From NCBI RefSeq assembly GCF_009865135.1, contig NZ_WWGH01000002.1:2294001-2358000 (forward strand): a DNA stretch of 64,000 nt, given 5' to 3'. The position numbers and the translations under genes were made by a program. The notes below the pieces were generated by a model, which did no database searches, was not told the DNA's origin, and saw only the letters and a list, made by a program, of their open reading frames with translations. Source of the DNA: Streptomyces sp. SID8374 (lineage in GTDB: Bacteria > Actinomycetota > Actinomycetes > Streptomycetales > Streptomycetaceae). Positions 42,266-50,267 of the stretch are shown one piece after another (the stretch's first letter is position 1; every line of letters starts with the position of its first letter).

Positions 42266-43284
42266 ACCGCCTCCTCACGTACGGGGGCCACACGCGGCCG
42301 GGACGGCGGGGAGGCACAGGCTCCCGCGACCGGTGCCTTCTCCTCGCCGCGCCGGCGCACCGCGCGTACGGCGACCGCCCGTACCAGCCCGTCCAGCGCC
42401 ACCACCGCCCGCCGTCGGCGCGGCACGACCGACCGGCGGTGCAGGACCGCGTACCCGTCGGCCTCGATCGCGTCCAGGATGCCGCTGTAGAGCACGAACG
42501 CCGTACGGATACAGGGCCGCGACACCGGCGCGAGCATCGCGATCCCGGGCAGGGCGTCCCGGTACACCGCCCGGTTGTGGGCGGCGGCGGCCCGCAGCAC
42601 GTCGGTGATCCGCGCGTCCCGCACCCCTGTCCGCCTGCTCCACTCGAAGCGCTCCCGGTCGACCCCGTGCGCGGCCAGCAGCTCCGCCGGCAGATAGAGC
42701 CGGCCCCGGTCCAGGTCCTCGCCCACATCCCGCAGGAAGTTCGTCAGCTGGAAGGCGACACCGAGCGCGGCCGCGTGCGGAGCGGCCTCCTCGCGCGGCC
42801 CCACCGTGCCGAGCACCGGCAGCATCTGAAGGCCGATCACCGCGGCCGAACCGTGCATGTACCGGCCCAGATCCTCGTACGAGGCGTACCCGCCGACCGT
42901 CAGATCGCTGCGCATCGAGGCCAGGAAGTCGGTGAAGTGGACGCGGTCGATGCCGTACCTCCGTGCCGTGTCGGCGAGCGCCCGGATCACCGGCTCGGTC
43001 GCCCCTTCCCGCCGCAGCCCCGCCTCCAGCTGGGCCTCCAGCGCGAGCAGGGCACGGGCGCGCTCCCCGGGCGTGGCCGTGGAGTCGAGGTCGTCCACGA
43101 TGTCGTCGGCCCAGCGGGCGAAGCCGTACAGGGCGTGGACGGCCGGGCGCCGGTCGACGGGGAGCAGCCGGGTGGCGAGGAAGTACGTCTTGCCGTGGCG
43201 GGCGTTGAGCTCCCGGCAGCGGGCGTACGCCGCACGGAGGGCGGGTTCACGGATGCCGGCGGCGTCGAGTTCACGGACGGTCAT
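42262..43284 (-). CDS. crtB: Phytoene synthase
   Basis: A 340-residue squalene/phytoene synthase. Catalytic motifs: YFLATRLLPVDRRPAVHALYGFARWADDIVDDLDS with the first DxxxD-type site, and LTNFLRDVGEDLDRGRLYLPAE with the second DxxxD. It joins two GGPP molecules to phytoene via prephytoene diphosphate. The start ATG overlaps crtI by 4 bases, and the stop overlaps the Rieske gene, so crtE, crtI, crtB and the Rieske gene form one tightly coupled operon. Confidence 0.95.
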   Translation of the reverse strand: MTVRELDAAGIREPALRAAYARCRELNARHGKTYFLATRLLPVDRRPAVHALYGFARWADDIVDDLDSTATPGERARALLALEAQLEAGLRREGATEPVIRALADTARRYGIDRVHFTDFLASMRSDLTVGGYASYEDLGRYMHGSAAVIGLQMLPVLGTVGPREEAAPHAAALGVAFQLTNFLRDVGEDLDRGRLYLPAELLAAHGVDRERFEWSRRTGVRDARITDVLRAAAAHNRAVYRDALPGIAMLAPVSRPCIRTAFVLYSGILDAIEADGYAVLHRRSVVPRRRRAVVALDGLVRAVAVRAVRRRGEEKAPVAGACASPPSRPRVAPVREEAV

Positions 43285-44786
43285 GCAGCGGTGCCTTTCC
43301 GGTCGGTGAGGGGGCCGGTGATCCTCTGAGCGGCCAGCTTCCCGGAGATCAGGACGGTCGGCACGCCGACGCCAGGCGTGGTGCCGCACCCCGCGAGGAC
43401 GGCGTTGACCGTGCCCCGCACCAGGTTGCGCGGCCGGAACGGGCCGGTCTGCGGGAAGGTGTGGGCCACGGAGAACGGGGTGCCCGCCGCATGCCCCTGC
43501 TCGGTCCAGTCGACCGGCGTGACCAGCCCCTCCTCCTCGATCGCCGCACCCAGTCCGGGCATCTCCCGGCGCTCCAGCTCGGCCAGCAGCTCGTCCCGGT
43601 AGCGGGGCCCCAGCTCCCGCCACTCCCGTACACCCGGCCCGACCTCGGTGTTCGGGCAGGGAGCCAGCACATAGTGGAGGTGCTTGCCCGGCGGGGCGAG
43701 GGAAGGGTCGGTCGCGGTGGGCCGGGTGATGAGGAGCGACGGGTCCGACATCAGCTCGCCGGTGCGGGTGAGTTCACGGAAGGTGCCCTTCCAGGCCGCG
43801 CCGAACGAGATGGTGTGGTGCGCCAGATCCGGCCACGTGCGGTCCGTGCCCGCGTGCAGGATCACCGCGGACGGCGAGTGGCGCAGGCGGAGGGGCCGGT
43901 GGGGGGCGCGGCCGAGGAGCCGGTAGGTGACGGGCAGGTCGGGGGTGAGGACCACCGCGTCGCAGGGGATGCGCTCCTGGTCGGTGACGACGGCGGTGAC
44001 GCGGTCACCCGAACGCTCCAGCCGGGTCACCGTCTGCCCGTAGCGGAACGCGGCGCCCGCCTCGGCGGCCGAGTCCGCCAGCGCACGCGGCAGCGCGTGC
44101 ATGCCGCCCTCGGGGAAGTACACCCCGGCGATCGTGTCCATGTAGGCGATGACGGCGTACGCGGCGAGCGCCCGGGCCGGCGGGACACCGGCGTACAGCG
44201 CCTGGAACGAGAAGACCCTGCGCAGCCGTTCGTCCGAGACGAAGTGCCCGATCCGCGCGTCGAGTCGGCCGAAACCGCCGAGGGCGGCGAGGCGGGCCAG
44301 GTCGGGGTGGGCGAGCTGGAGCGGCGAGTCGAAGTTGGCGTCGATGAAACGGCGCATCTGCACCCGGTAGAGGCGCTCCAGCCACCTGCGCAGCCGCCGG
44401 TAGCCGACCGCCTGCCGGGCCCCGGCGAACTGCTCCACCGCCGCCTCCATCGCGGCCCCGTCGGTGTGCACGTCGAGTTGGCTCCCGTCGGCGAACCTGG
44501 CCCGGTAGGCGGGGTCCAGCCTGATCAGCTCCAGCCGGTCGGCCAGCCGGTCCCCGACCGCCGCGAAGGCCTCCTCCACCAGGTCCGGCATGGTGAGCAC
44601 GGTGGGACCGGTGTCGATGCGGTAGCCGCCGGACTCCAGCAGCCCGGCCCGCCCGCCGGGCCCGGGGTCGCGCTCCACCACCGTCACCCGGCGGCCCGCG
44701 CCGAGGAGGTGGAGCGTCGCGGCCAGCCCCGCCAGACCGGCGCCTACCACCACCACATGGTCGACGGGTCCCTTGACCGTGATCAC
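43281..44786 (-). CDS. crtI: Phytoene desaturase (lycopene-forming)
   Basis: A 501-residue CrtI-type desaturase. VVVVGAGLAGLAATLHLLGAGRRVTVVERDPGPGGRAGLLESGGYRIDTGPTVLTMP is the FAD/substrate N-terminal signature; GVYFPEGGMHALPRALADSAAEAGAAFRYG and the C-terminal NLVRGTVNAVLAGCGTTPGVGVPTVLISGKLAAQRI complete the family pattern. It makes lycopene from phytoene by four desaturations. I chose GTG at 44786 because AAGGAGG lies 9 bases upstream and the Rossmann fold begins shortly after; it overlaps the crtE stop by 4 bases (GTGA). Confidence 0.94.
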   Translation of the reverse strand: MITVKGPVDHVVVVGAGLAGLAATLHLLGAGRRVTVVERDPGPGGRAGLLESGGYRIDTGPTVLTMPDLVEEAFAAVGDRLADRLELIRLDPAYRARFADGSQLDVHTDGAAMEAAVEQFAGARQAVGYRRLRRWLERLYRVQMRRFIDANFDSPLQLAHPDLARLAALGGFGRLDARIGHFVSDERLRRVFSFQALYAGVPPARALAAYAVIAYMDTIAGVYFPEGGMHALPRALADSAAEAGAAFRYGQTVTRLERSGDRVTAVVTDQERIPCDAVVLTPDLPVTYRLLGRAPHRPLRLRHSPSAVILHAGTDRTWPDLAHHTISFGAAWKGTFRELTRTGELMSDPSLLITRPTATDPSLAPPGKHLHYVLAPCPNTEVGPGVREWRELGPRYRDELLAELERREMPGLGAAIEEEGLVTPVDWTEQGHAAGTPFSVAHTFPQTGPFRPRNLVRGTVNAVLAGCGTTPGVGVPTVLISGKLAAQRITGPLTDRKGTAA

Positions 44787-46042
44787 CGGATACGTCCTCC
44801 TTCGGCCGTGGTCAGGACCCGGGCCGCCACCCGGCTGTCGTGCCCGCGGGTGTCGTCGGGGGTGGCGGGGGAGTGCCCGGAGCGGCCCCCGGAGACGGTG
44901 TGCAGCAGACCGAGGAGCTGCCGTCCGCCGTGCGCGTCGACATCGACGGCCTCGCCCAGGCGGCGTACGGCGTGGTCGCGGAGGCGCTCGGCCTTCCGCT
45001 CCACATGGCCGCGCGCGCCGGTCGCCTCCAAGACGTTGCGTACGTCCGCGAGATCCTCCTCGGTGACATCGGCGTTGCCCACCGTGTGGCCGAGGACGGC
45101 CAGGGCCCCTTCGTCGCCCGCGGCCTCGGCCCGCTCCCGGGCGACGGCGAGGAGATAGGTCGGCTTTCCCTCGCGGATGTCGTCGCCGGACGGCTTCCCG
45201 GTCAGATCCGGGTCGCCGAAGACGCCGAGGAGGTCGTCCCGGAGCTGGAAGGCGATGCCCGCGCACCGGCCCGCCGAGCGCAGGGAGGTCGTGGTGCGCT
45301 CATCGGCATCGGCCAGGGCCGCCCCGATCGCCAGGGGCCGCTCCACGGAGTACAGGGCGCTCTTGAGGCAGGCGGTCCGCACGGCCCGCGCCGCCGAGGA
45401 GCCGCCGGTGGCCTGGCCGTGCAGGTCCAGGTACTGCCCGGCGACCATCTCGGTCCGCAGGGAGCGCCAGATCGACCGGATCCGGTGGCGTACGGGGGCG
45501 GGCAGCTCCGTCTCCGCGACGGTGTCGTCGGCCCAGACCAGCGCGAGGTCCCCGGCCAGCACGGCGGCCGAGGTGCCGAAGGCGGAGCCCCGTTCGGAGT
45601 CCGGGGAGAGACCCGCCCGGGTGGCGAGGCCGATGTGCACGGCGGGCTTGCCCCGGCGGAGCCGCGAGCGGTCCATCACATCGTCGTGGATCAGCGCGCA
45701 GGTCTGGATCAGCTCCAGCGCGACCCCCAGCCGCAGCGCGGCGGCGGTGGACCCGGCGTCCGCAGCGCCGCAGGCCCGCATCCCCCACCACAGGAGCCTC
45801 GGGCGCATCCGCTTGCCCCCGTCCAGCGTGAAGTCGGCGACCCGCCCGGCCAGGTCCCCGGCGAACGAGGCGTCGATCTCCGACGCCTGCGCGACCCGTT
45901 CCGCGAGGACCGCCCGTGCGGTACGCAGGACGGCGCCGACCACGTCCGCGTCGACGGCCGTGGCCGCCGTGGTGGAGGGGCCGGGGCCCGCCGGGAGCGG
46001 ACAGGCGGCGAAGGAGTGCTCCACGGCCTGGATGCGGGCCAT
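44783..46042 (-). CDS. crtE: Geranylgeranyl diphosphate synthase
   Basis: A 419-residue isoprenyl diphosphate synthase. First aspartate-rich motif is D120-D121-V-M-D124 (LIHDDVMDRSRLRRGKPAVH); the second is D269-D270-LLG...D277 (FQLRDDLLGVFGD). GGKRMRPRLLWWG is the upstream substrate-binding block. It elongates DMAPP/IPP to GGPP for phytoene. The protein extends about 90 residues past the usual catalytic core, with a hydrophilic tail. It is the first gene of the crtEIBV operon; GGACGTGAG precedes the ATG. Confidence 0.94.
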   Translation of the reverse strand: MARIQAVEHSFAACPLPAGPGPSTTAATAVDADVVGAVLRTARAVLAERVAQASEIDASFAGDLAGRVADFTLDGGKRMRPRLLWWGMRACGAADAGSTAAALRLGVALELIQTCALIHDDVMDRSRLRRGKPAVHIGLATRAGLSPDSERGSAFGTSAAVLAGDLALVWADDTVAETELPAPVRHRIRSIWRSLRTEMVAGQYLDLHGQATGGSSAARAVRTACLKSALYSVERPLAIGAALADADERTTTSLRSAGRCAGIAFQLRDDLLGVFGDPDLTGKPSGDDIREGKPTYLLAVARERAEAAGDEGALAVLGHTVGNADVTEEDLADVRNVLEATGARGHVERKAERLRDHAVRRLGEAVDVDAHGGRQLLGLLHTVSGGRSGHSPATPDDTRGHDSRVAARVLTTAEGGRIR

Positions 46043-46093
46043 CTCACGTCCTTCCGCTCAGGGGGCGAACCATTCGTCACTCCTTCCGGACTC

Positions 46094-46118
46094 GTACCCC
46101 GTACGGATGCGGTTCGTC
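46094..46118 (-). promoter_or_regulatory. Possible GGGTAC-type (alternative sigma) promoter for crtE
   Basis: On the minus strand GGGGTAC ends at 46094, about 50 bases upstream of the crtE start. In S. griseus the crt genes depend on a SigB-like factor (CrtS); SigB-type -10 boxes read GGGTA. The expected GTTT -35 box is not clear 15 bases upstream (GACG there). Support is therefore weak. Confidence 0.28.
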
Positions 46119-46277
46119 AGGACTGATCGGGTGGGCGGGCCGCACAGGGAGGGAGGCGGTGGTCAGAGACGATCACGACAGCGGCACGCTCCCGGCGCAG
46201 AAACACCCGGAGCGGCGTGCCGGGAACGGTGGGCCCGCCCGTTCGGCCTACGGGCGCGGGGGAGCGGGCGCACGGCC

Positions 46278-46325
46278 GGACGGCCGGTCACCTGCGGGCG
46301 AGTTGCCTGCGGTGACCGGCCGTCC
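46278..46325 (-). terminator. Terminator hairpin after the HtaA-domain gene
   Basis: GGACGGCCGGTCACC (46278-46292) pairs perfectly with GGTGACCGGCCGTCC (46311-46325). It lies 28 bases past the stop of the HtaA-domain gene and separates it from the crtEIBV operon. Confidence 0.75.
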
Positions 46326-46353
46326 GGGGAGGGTGTACGGGCCTGCCGGGGGG

Positions 46354-48297
46354 TCAGCGGACGTCGACGTAGTCGGTGGCGCTGGTGGAGCCCAGACGGG
46401 CGGAGGTGGCCTTGAACTCGGCCTTCCAGGTGCCGTCCTTCTTGGCGGTGAAGCCCTTGGTGAAGACGCCCTTGCTGTTCGTGCGCACGGTGGCCAGCTT
46501 GGTCCACTTCTTGGAGCCCTTGGCCTGGAACAGGATGTTCACGGACTGGCCGGAGGTGTTCTTCCAGGTGCCGTCCAGGCTGCGCAGGGTGCCCTTGGCC
46601 GTGATGGTGCGGCCCTTGCGGACCGGCTCCGGGGAGGCGTCGAAGCCGGAGACCGAGGTCCGCAGCTTGACGTCCACGTAGTCGGTGCCGCTGACGGCGG
46701 CGGCGCGGTCGGCGGTGCCCGCGTAACGGGCACGCCAGGTGCCGTCCGCCTTGGCGGTGACCGAGGTGGCGAGGGCGCCCTTGCTGTCGGTGGTGACGGT
46801 GGCGGCCTTGCTCCAGGTCTTGGCGCCCTTCGCCTGGAACTCGATGACGACGGACGCCTTGGCCAGCGGAGCCCAGGCGTTGCTCGTGGCGCCGGCGGTC
46901 TGGAGGGTGCCGCTCACCTTCAGCTTGCCGCCCTTGGCGACCGGCTCGGGGGAGGCGTTGAAGGAGATGATCCGGGCGGGCACGGCGGAGACGGTGAGCG
47001 TGGCGGCCGAGGTGGCGGTCTCGCCGGACGCGTTGACGAACACGGCGCGGTAGCGGTGCGTGTTGAGCGCGGCGCTCGCCTTCACCGTCAGGGTGGTGGT
47101 GGCGGCCCCGGCGACGGTGCTCCAGGTCTTGCCGCCGTCGGCGCTGCGCTCCCAGCGGACCGAGTCGTAGCCGGTCGCGTCGGCGGTGAAGACGGCGTCG
47201 GCGCCCGAGCGGGCGGTACGGGCGGCGGGCTGCCGCGTCACGACGGCGGCCGGGACGGCGTCGCCGAACCAGAGGGGCTGTGCGACGTCCTGGGCGCGCG
47301 AGGGCATCCAGGTCGCGTCGGTGCCGTCGTGCGAGTTGAAGGTGGTGACGAAGCAGGCGGTCGTACGGCAGTCGACGGTGGTGGTGCCGGAGGTGAACGT
47401 CTCGGTGAGCTTCGCCGTCACCGTGAAGGAGCCGTCGGCGCCGACCTGGCGGACCCAGGCGGCGTTGCCGTAGACGCTGGGGTACGTGGTGCCGTTCAGG
47501 GCGACGGACTGCGCGAGGTAGACACCGCGGCCGGGCTGGTAGCCCTTGCCCTCGACCGTGACCTGGGTCTCTGCGCCGAGCTTGGTGACCTGGCTGACGG
47601 TCAGGGTGGGGACGCTGGTGGTGCCGGCGACGGCGACGGGGTCCAGCGCGGAGCCGGGCTCGTACATGGGCCGGCCCTGGTAGGCGAAGATCTCCGCGCC
47701 CTTGGCGGTGAGGGCCGACGCGATCCCGGTCCAGTTGAGGGCGGCGCCGTTCAGTGCTCCGGCCGAGGCCTTCAGGGTGGCGAGCTCCACTCCGGCCGTG
47801 GCGACCGGGTCCTTGCCGGCCTCCAGGTCCGTGGTCACGTCCACGAAGAGCGAGCCCACGCCGTTCTTGAGGACGACCCGGGGGTTGGCGAGGGTGATGG
47901 CGGTGATGCCGTGGCTGGGCACCGCGTAGGTGACCGAGCCGCCGAAGCGGACATCGGCGTTGGCCTTGGCCGGGTCCACCGAACCGTGCTTGACGGGGTA
48001 TCCGATCAGCCCGGCAGCGTCCTTGGTGGCGCCGCCGGCCACCGTCACCGTACCGCCGCTGCCCGTGACGTAGCCGAACCAGGACTTCTTGAAGCCCCAG
48101 GAGGACCCGCCGGACACCAGGATCGGGGCGGCCGCCGAGGTGGTCCCGGCCTGCTGGTCCTGCTGGGCCTGCGCGGCGGCGAGGGCCTTCGGTGCGGCCG
48201 AGGCGGGAACGGCGAGGACGCCGGTGCCCATGGACACGGCGGTCAGGGCGGCGAGAGCGGCGAGGCGGCCGCGGCGGGGCATGGACATGCGCTGCAT
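46354..48297 (-). CDS. Secreted HtaA-domain haem-binding protein
   Basis: A 647-residue secreted protein. Residues 1-35 are a signal peptide (MQRMSMPRRGRLAALAALTA...). Residues about 60-215 are an HtaA domain (SWGFKKSWFGYVTGSGGTVTV, RFGGSVTYAVPSHGITAITLANPRVVL, ALNWTGIASALTAKGAEIFA), the haem-binding module of corynebacterial HtaA. A second region (about 240-340) holds a further beta-rich domain, an Ig-like segment follows (about 350-435), and two C-terminal repeats of about 95 residues each start with SFNASPEP and GFDASPEP. No sortase motif or lipobox is visible. GAAGGAGAC precedes the ATG at 48297. An iron box lies about 115 bases upstream. Confidence 0.86.
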   Translation of the reverse strand: MQRMSMPRRGRLAALAALTAVSMGTGVLAVPASAAPKALAAAQAQQDQQAGTTSAAAPILVSGGSSWGFKKSWFGYVTGSGGTVTVAGGATKDAAGLIGYPVKHGSVDPAKANADVRFGGSVTYAVPSHGITAITLANPRVVLKNGVGSLFVDVTTDLEAGKDPVATAGVELATLKASAGALNGAALNWTGIASALTAKGAEIFAYQGRPMYEPGSALDPVAVAGTTSVPTLTVSQVTKLGAETQVTVEGKGYQPGRGVYLAQSVALNGTTYPSVYGNAAWVRQVGADGSFTVTAKLTETFTSGTTTVDCRTTACFVTTFNSHDGTDATWMPSRAQDVAQPLWFGDAVPAAVVTRQPAARTARSGADAVFTADATGYDSVRWERSADGGKTWSTVAGAATTTLTVKASAALNTHRYRAVFVNASGETATSAATLTVSAVPARIISFNASPEPVAKGGKLKVSGTLQTAGATSNAWAPLAKASVVIEFQAKGAKTWSKAATVTTDSKGALATSVTAKADGTWRARYAGTADRAAAVSGTDYVDVKLRTSVSGFDASPEPVRKGRTITAKGTLRSLDGTWKNTSGQSVNILFQAKGSKKWTKLATVRTNSKGVFTKGFTAKKDGTWKAEFKATSARLGSTSATDYVDVR

Positions 48298-48412
48298 GTC
48301 TCCTTCGGGGAGGGCAGGGCACAGCGGTTGGGGGCAGCCGTGCCTGGACGAATGACAAAGAAGTGGGGATACCGGCTTCTCGCGTGGGGACCCGAAGACG
48401 ACAGTCGTCATA

Positions 48413-48431
48413 TTAGGTGAGGCTTACCTAA
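48413..48431 (-). promoter_or_regulatory. Iron box (DmdR/IdeR/DtxR operator)
   Basis: TTAGGTGAGGCTTACCTAA is a 19-base near-perfect palindrome matching the DtxR-family iron box (TTAGGTTAGGCTAACCTAA) with few differences. It lies about 115 bases upstream of the HtaA-domain gene, in its promoter region, so that gene is expected to be repressed by iron-loaded DmdR1. It also lies about 90 bases from the divergent HEAT gene. Confidence 0.9.
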
Positions 48432-48519
48432 ATGTCACCGCCCGGGTGTTCGATACCCGTTCCCGCTTGACCTTGACACCGTGACAGGCTTTTCACTGCC
48501 AGCAGAGGAGGTGATCGCG

Positions 48520-49191
48520 ATGACGGTCACAGGACAGGACACAGAGGCAGTACGGGCGCTCAGGGCGCTGGAGGACGACCGTTCGTCCGTGCGGCTGCGG
48601 GCCGCCCTGGCGATCGGGACGACACCCGACCCGGACAACGTGGACCCGCTCGTCGGGCGGTGTGCGATCGAGCCCGAGTTCTTCGTGCGGGACATGCTGA
48701 CCTGGGCACTCACCCGCCACCCGGTCCGCCTGACACTCCCGGCCCTGCTCCGCGAACTCCACTCGGAGCGTGCGCAGGCACGGAGCCAGGCCCTGCACAC
48801 GCTGTCCAAGATCGGGGACCGGCAGGCGTGGCCGGCGATCACCCGGTCCCTGCTGACCGACGCCGACGACGAGGTGGCCCGGAGCGCCTGGCGGGCCGCG
48901 GCCCTGCTCGTACCGGAGGGCGAGGAGGCCGCACTGGCCACCGTGCTGGTGACGCAGCTCGGGCGCGGTGGGCAGGAGACACAGCTGAGCCTGAGCCGGG
49001 CACTGGTCGCGCTGGGGGAGGCGATGGAGCCCGCCCTGCTCGCCGCGACGACGGCCGCCGACCCGCGCATCCGGGTGCACGCGCTCGCCACACAACGGCT
49101 CCGGCGCGACCCGGACGCCGGATTCACGTACGCGATCGAGGAGGCGAAGCGCGTCGTGGCCCTCGGCGGCGCCGGCCAGGAGGGACGATAG
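48520..49191 (+). CDS. HEAT-repeat protein
   Basis: A 223-residue all-helical protein. Repeats such as AVRALRALEDDRSSVRLRAALAIG, FVRDMLTWALTRHPVRLTLPALLRELHSERAQARSQALHTLSKIG and AWPAITRSLLTDADDEVARSAWRAAAL have HEAT spacing. GGAGGTGATCGCG is an excellent ribosome site for the ATG at 48520. It is 3 bases before the MerR-HEAT gene, so the pair are co-transcribed. HEAT proteins usually bind partner proteins; the target is unknown. Upstream, TTGACC-TTGACA and GTGACA (48467-48486) form triplet direct repeats that might be a MerR-type operator. Confidence 0.8.
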   Translation: MTVTGQDTEAVRALRALEDDRSSVRLRAALAIGTTPDPDNVDPLVGRCAIEPEFFVRDMLTWALTRHPVRLTLPALLRELHSERAQARSQALHTLSKIGDRQAWPAITRSLLTDADDEVARSAWRAAALLVPEGEEAALATVLVTQLGRGGQETQLSLSRALVALGEAMEPALLAATTAADPRIRVHALATQRLRRDPDAGFTYAIEEAKRVVALGGAGQEGR

Positions 49192-49194
49192 GGC

Positions 49195-50211
49195 GTGCTG
49201 ATCGGTGAGGTGGCGCGGCGGTCCGGGGTCAGTGCCCGCATGCTCCGGCACTACGAGTCCCTCGGTCTGGTGCGCCCCTCGGGCCGTACGGGCTCCGGCT
49301 ACCGGGAGTTCTCCGAGGAGGACATCCGGCGGATCTTCCACATCGAGAGCCTGCGCGCGCTGGGGCTGACGCTGCGCGAGGTCAAACGCGCTCTCGACGA
49401 CCCGGGCTTCACGCCCTCGGCGCTCGTCGACGACCTCATCCGCCGGACGCGCGAACGCATCGCGGCGGAGACGGAGTTGCTGACGCGGCTGCGCCGGATC
49501 CATGCCGCGGAGCCCACCGGCTGGCGGGACGCCCTCCAGGTCGTCACGCTCCTCCAGGCGCTGGGGTCGCAGAGCGCCGGCGCGCGTCAGCGCGCGGCCC
49601 TCTCCTCGGCCTCTTCGGCCGACGAGGTTCCCGTGCCGGTGGAGGCCCTGGTCGAGGGAGTCCTCGCCGAGAGCGATCCCTACGTCGCCGGGGCCCTCCG
49701 CTGGGCGCTCGCACGGTCGGGCGAAGCCGCCCCGGCCCTGCTGGCGGAGGGGATCGGCTCACCGGTGGCCGAGGTGCGCGAGCGCGCCGTCCGGGCCCTC
49801 GCCGAGATGCCCGGCGATGAGGCCACCGGGCATCTGCGGGACGCCCTCGCGCACCCCGACGCCGTGCTCCGCGGGCAGGCGGCGCTGGCGCTGGGTGCAC
49901 GGGGCGAGGCCGAAGCCGTCCCGACCCTCGTCGACATGGTCGTGGAGGGGAGGAACGACACCGACGCGGCCGACGCGCTGAGCGTGCTCGCGGCCGACAC
50001 CCCGGCGGCGGACCGGATCGCGACCCTGCTCCTCGACCGCCTCGCCCACGACACCACCGAACCGCCCGCACGCGGCCGGCTGACCCAGGCGCTGGCCGGC
50101 ATCCCGGGGACGGTGGCCTCACGCGCCCTCGCGGAGCTGTCGCACGACGCGGACCGCGCCGTCGCACTCACCGCCACCTACCTGCTCCGACTCCGCGACG
50201 CACAAAGGTGA
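49195..50211 (+). CDS. MerR-family regulator with C-terminal HEAT repeats
   Basis: A 338-residue protein. Residues 1-70 are the MerR winged HTH (MLIGEVARRSGVSARMLRHYESLGLVRPSGRTGSGYREFSEED), followed by a dimerisation helix to about residue 105 (LIRRTRERIAAETELLTRLRRI). Instead of an effector domain, residues 130-338 are HEAT repeats (DPYVAGALRWALARSGEAAPALLAEG, SPVAEVRERAVRALAEMPGDEATGHLRDALAHPDAVLRGQAALALG). The GTG at 49195 has GGAGG upstream and lies 3 bases after the HEAT gene. Both proteins share the repeat type, so a HEAT-HEAT interaction that controls the regulator is an attractive guess. Confidence 0.85.
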   Translation: MLIGEVARRSGVSARMLRHYESLGLVRPSGRTGSGYREFSEEDIRRIFHIESLRALGLTLREVKRALDDPGFTPSALVDDLIRRTRERIAAETELLTRLRRIHAAEPTGWRDALQVVTLLQALGSQSAGARQRAALSSASSADEVPVPVEALVEGVLAESDPYVAGALRWALARSGEAAPALLAEGIGSPVAEVRERAVRALAEMPGDEATGHLRDALAHPDAVLRGQAALALGARGEAEAVPTLVDMVVEGRNDTDAADALSVLAADTPAADRIATLLLDRLAHDTTEPPARGRLTQALAGIPGTVASRALAELSHDADRAVALTATYLLRLRDAQR

Positions 50212-50220
50212 CTGACCTCC

Positions 50221-50243
50221 CCGGGGCCCTGCCTATGCCCCGG
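50221..50243 (+). terminator. Short terminator hairpin
   Basis: CCGGGGC (50221-50227) pairs with GCCCCGG (50237-50243) around a 9-base loop. It lies 10 bases past the stop of the MerR-HEAT gene, before the convergent methyltransferase operon. Confidence 0.5.
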
Positions 50244-50267
50244 AGACGCGGCGTACACAGTCCGTCT

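Noticed and set aside
45916..48420. An 834-codon plus-strand frame opposite crtE and the HtaA-domain gene.
   Set aside because: It is Gly/Val/Arg-rich shadow coding and runs across a strong terminator hairpin.
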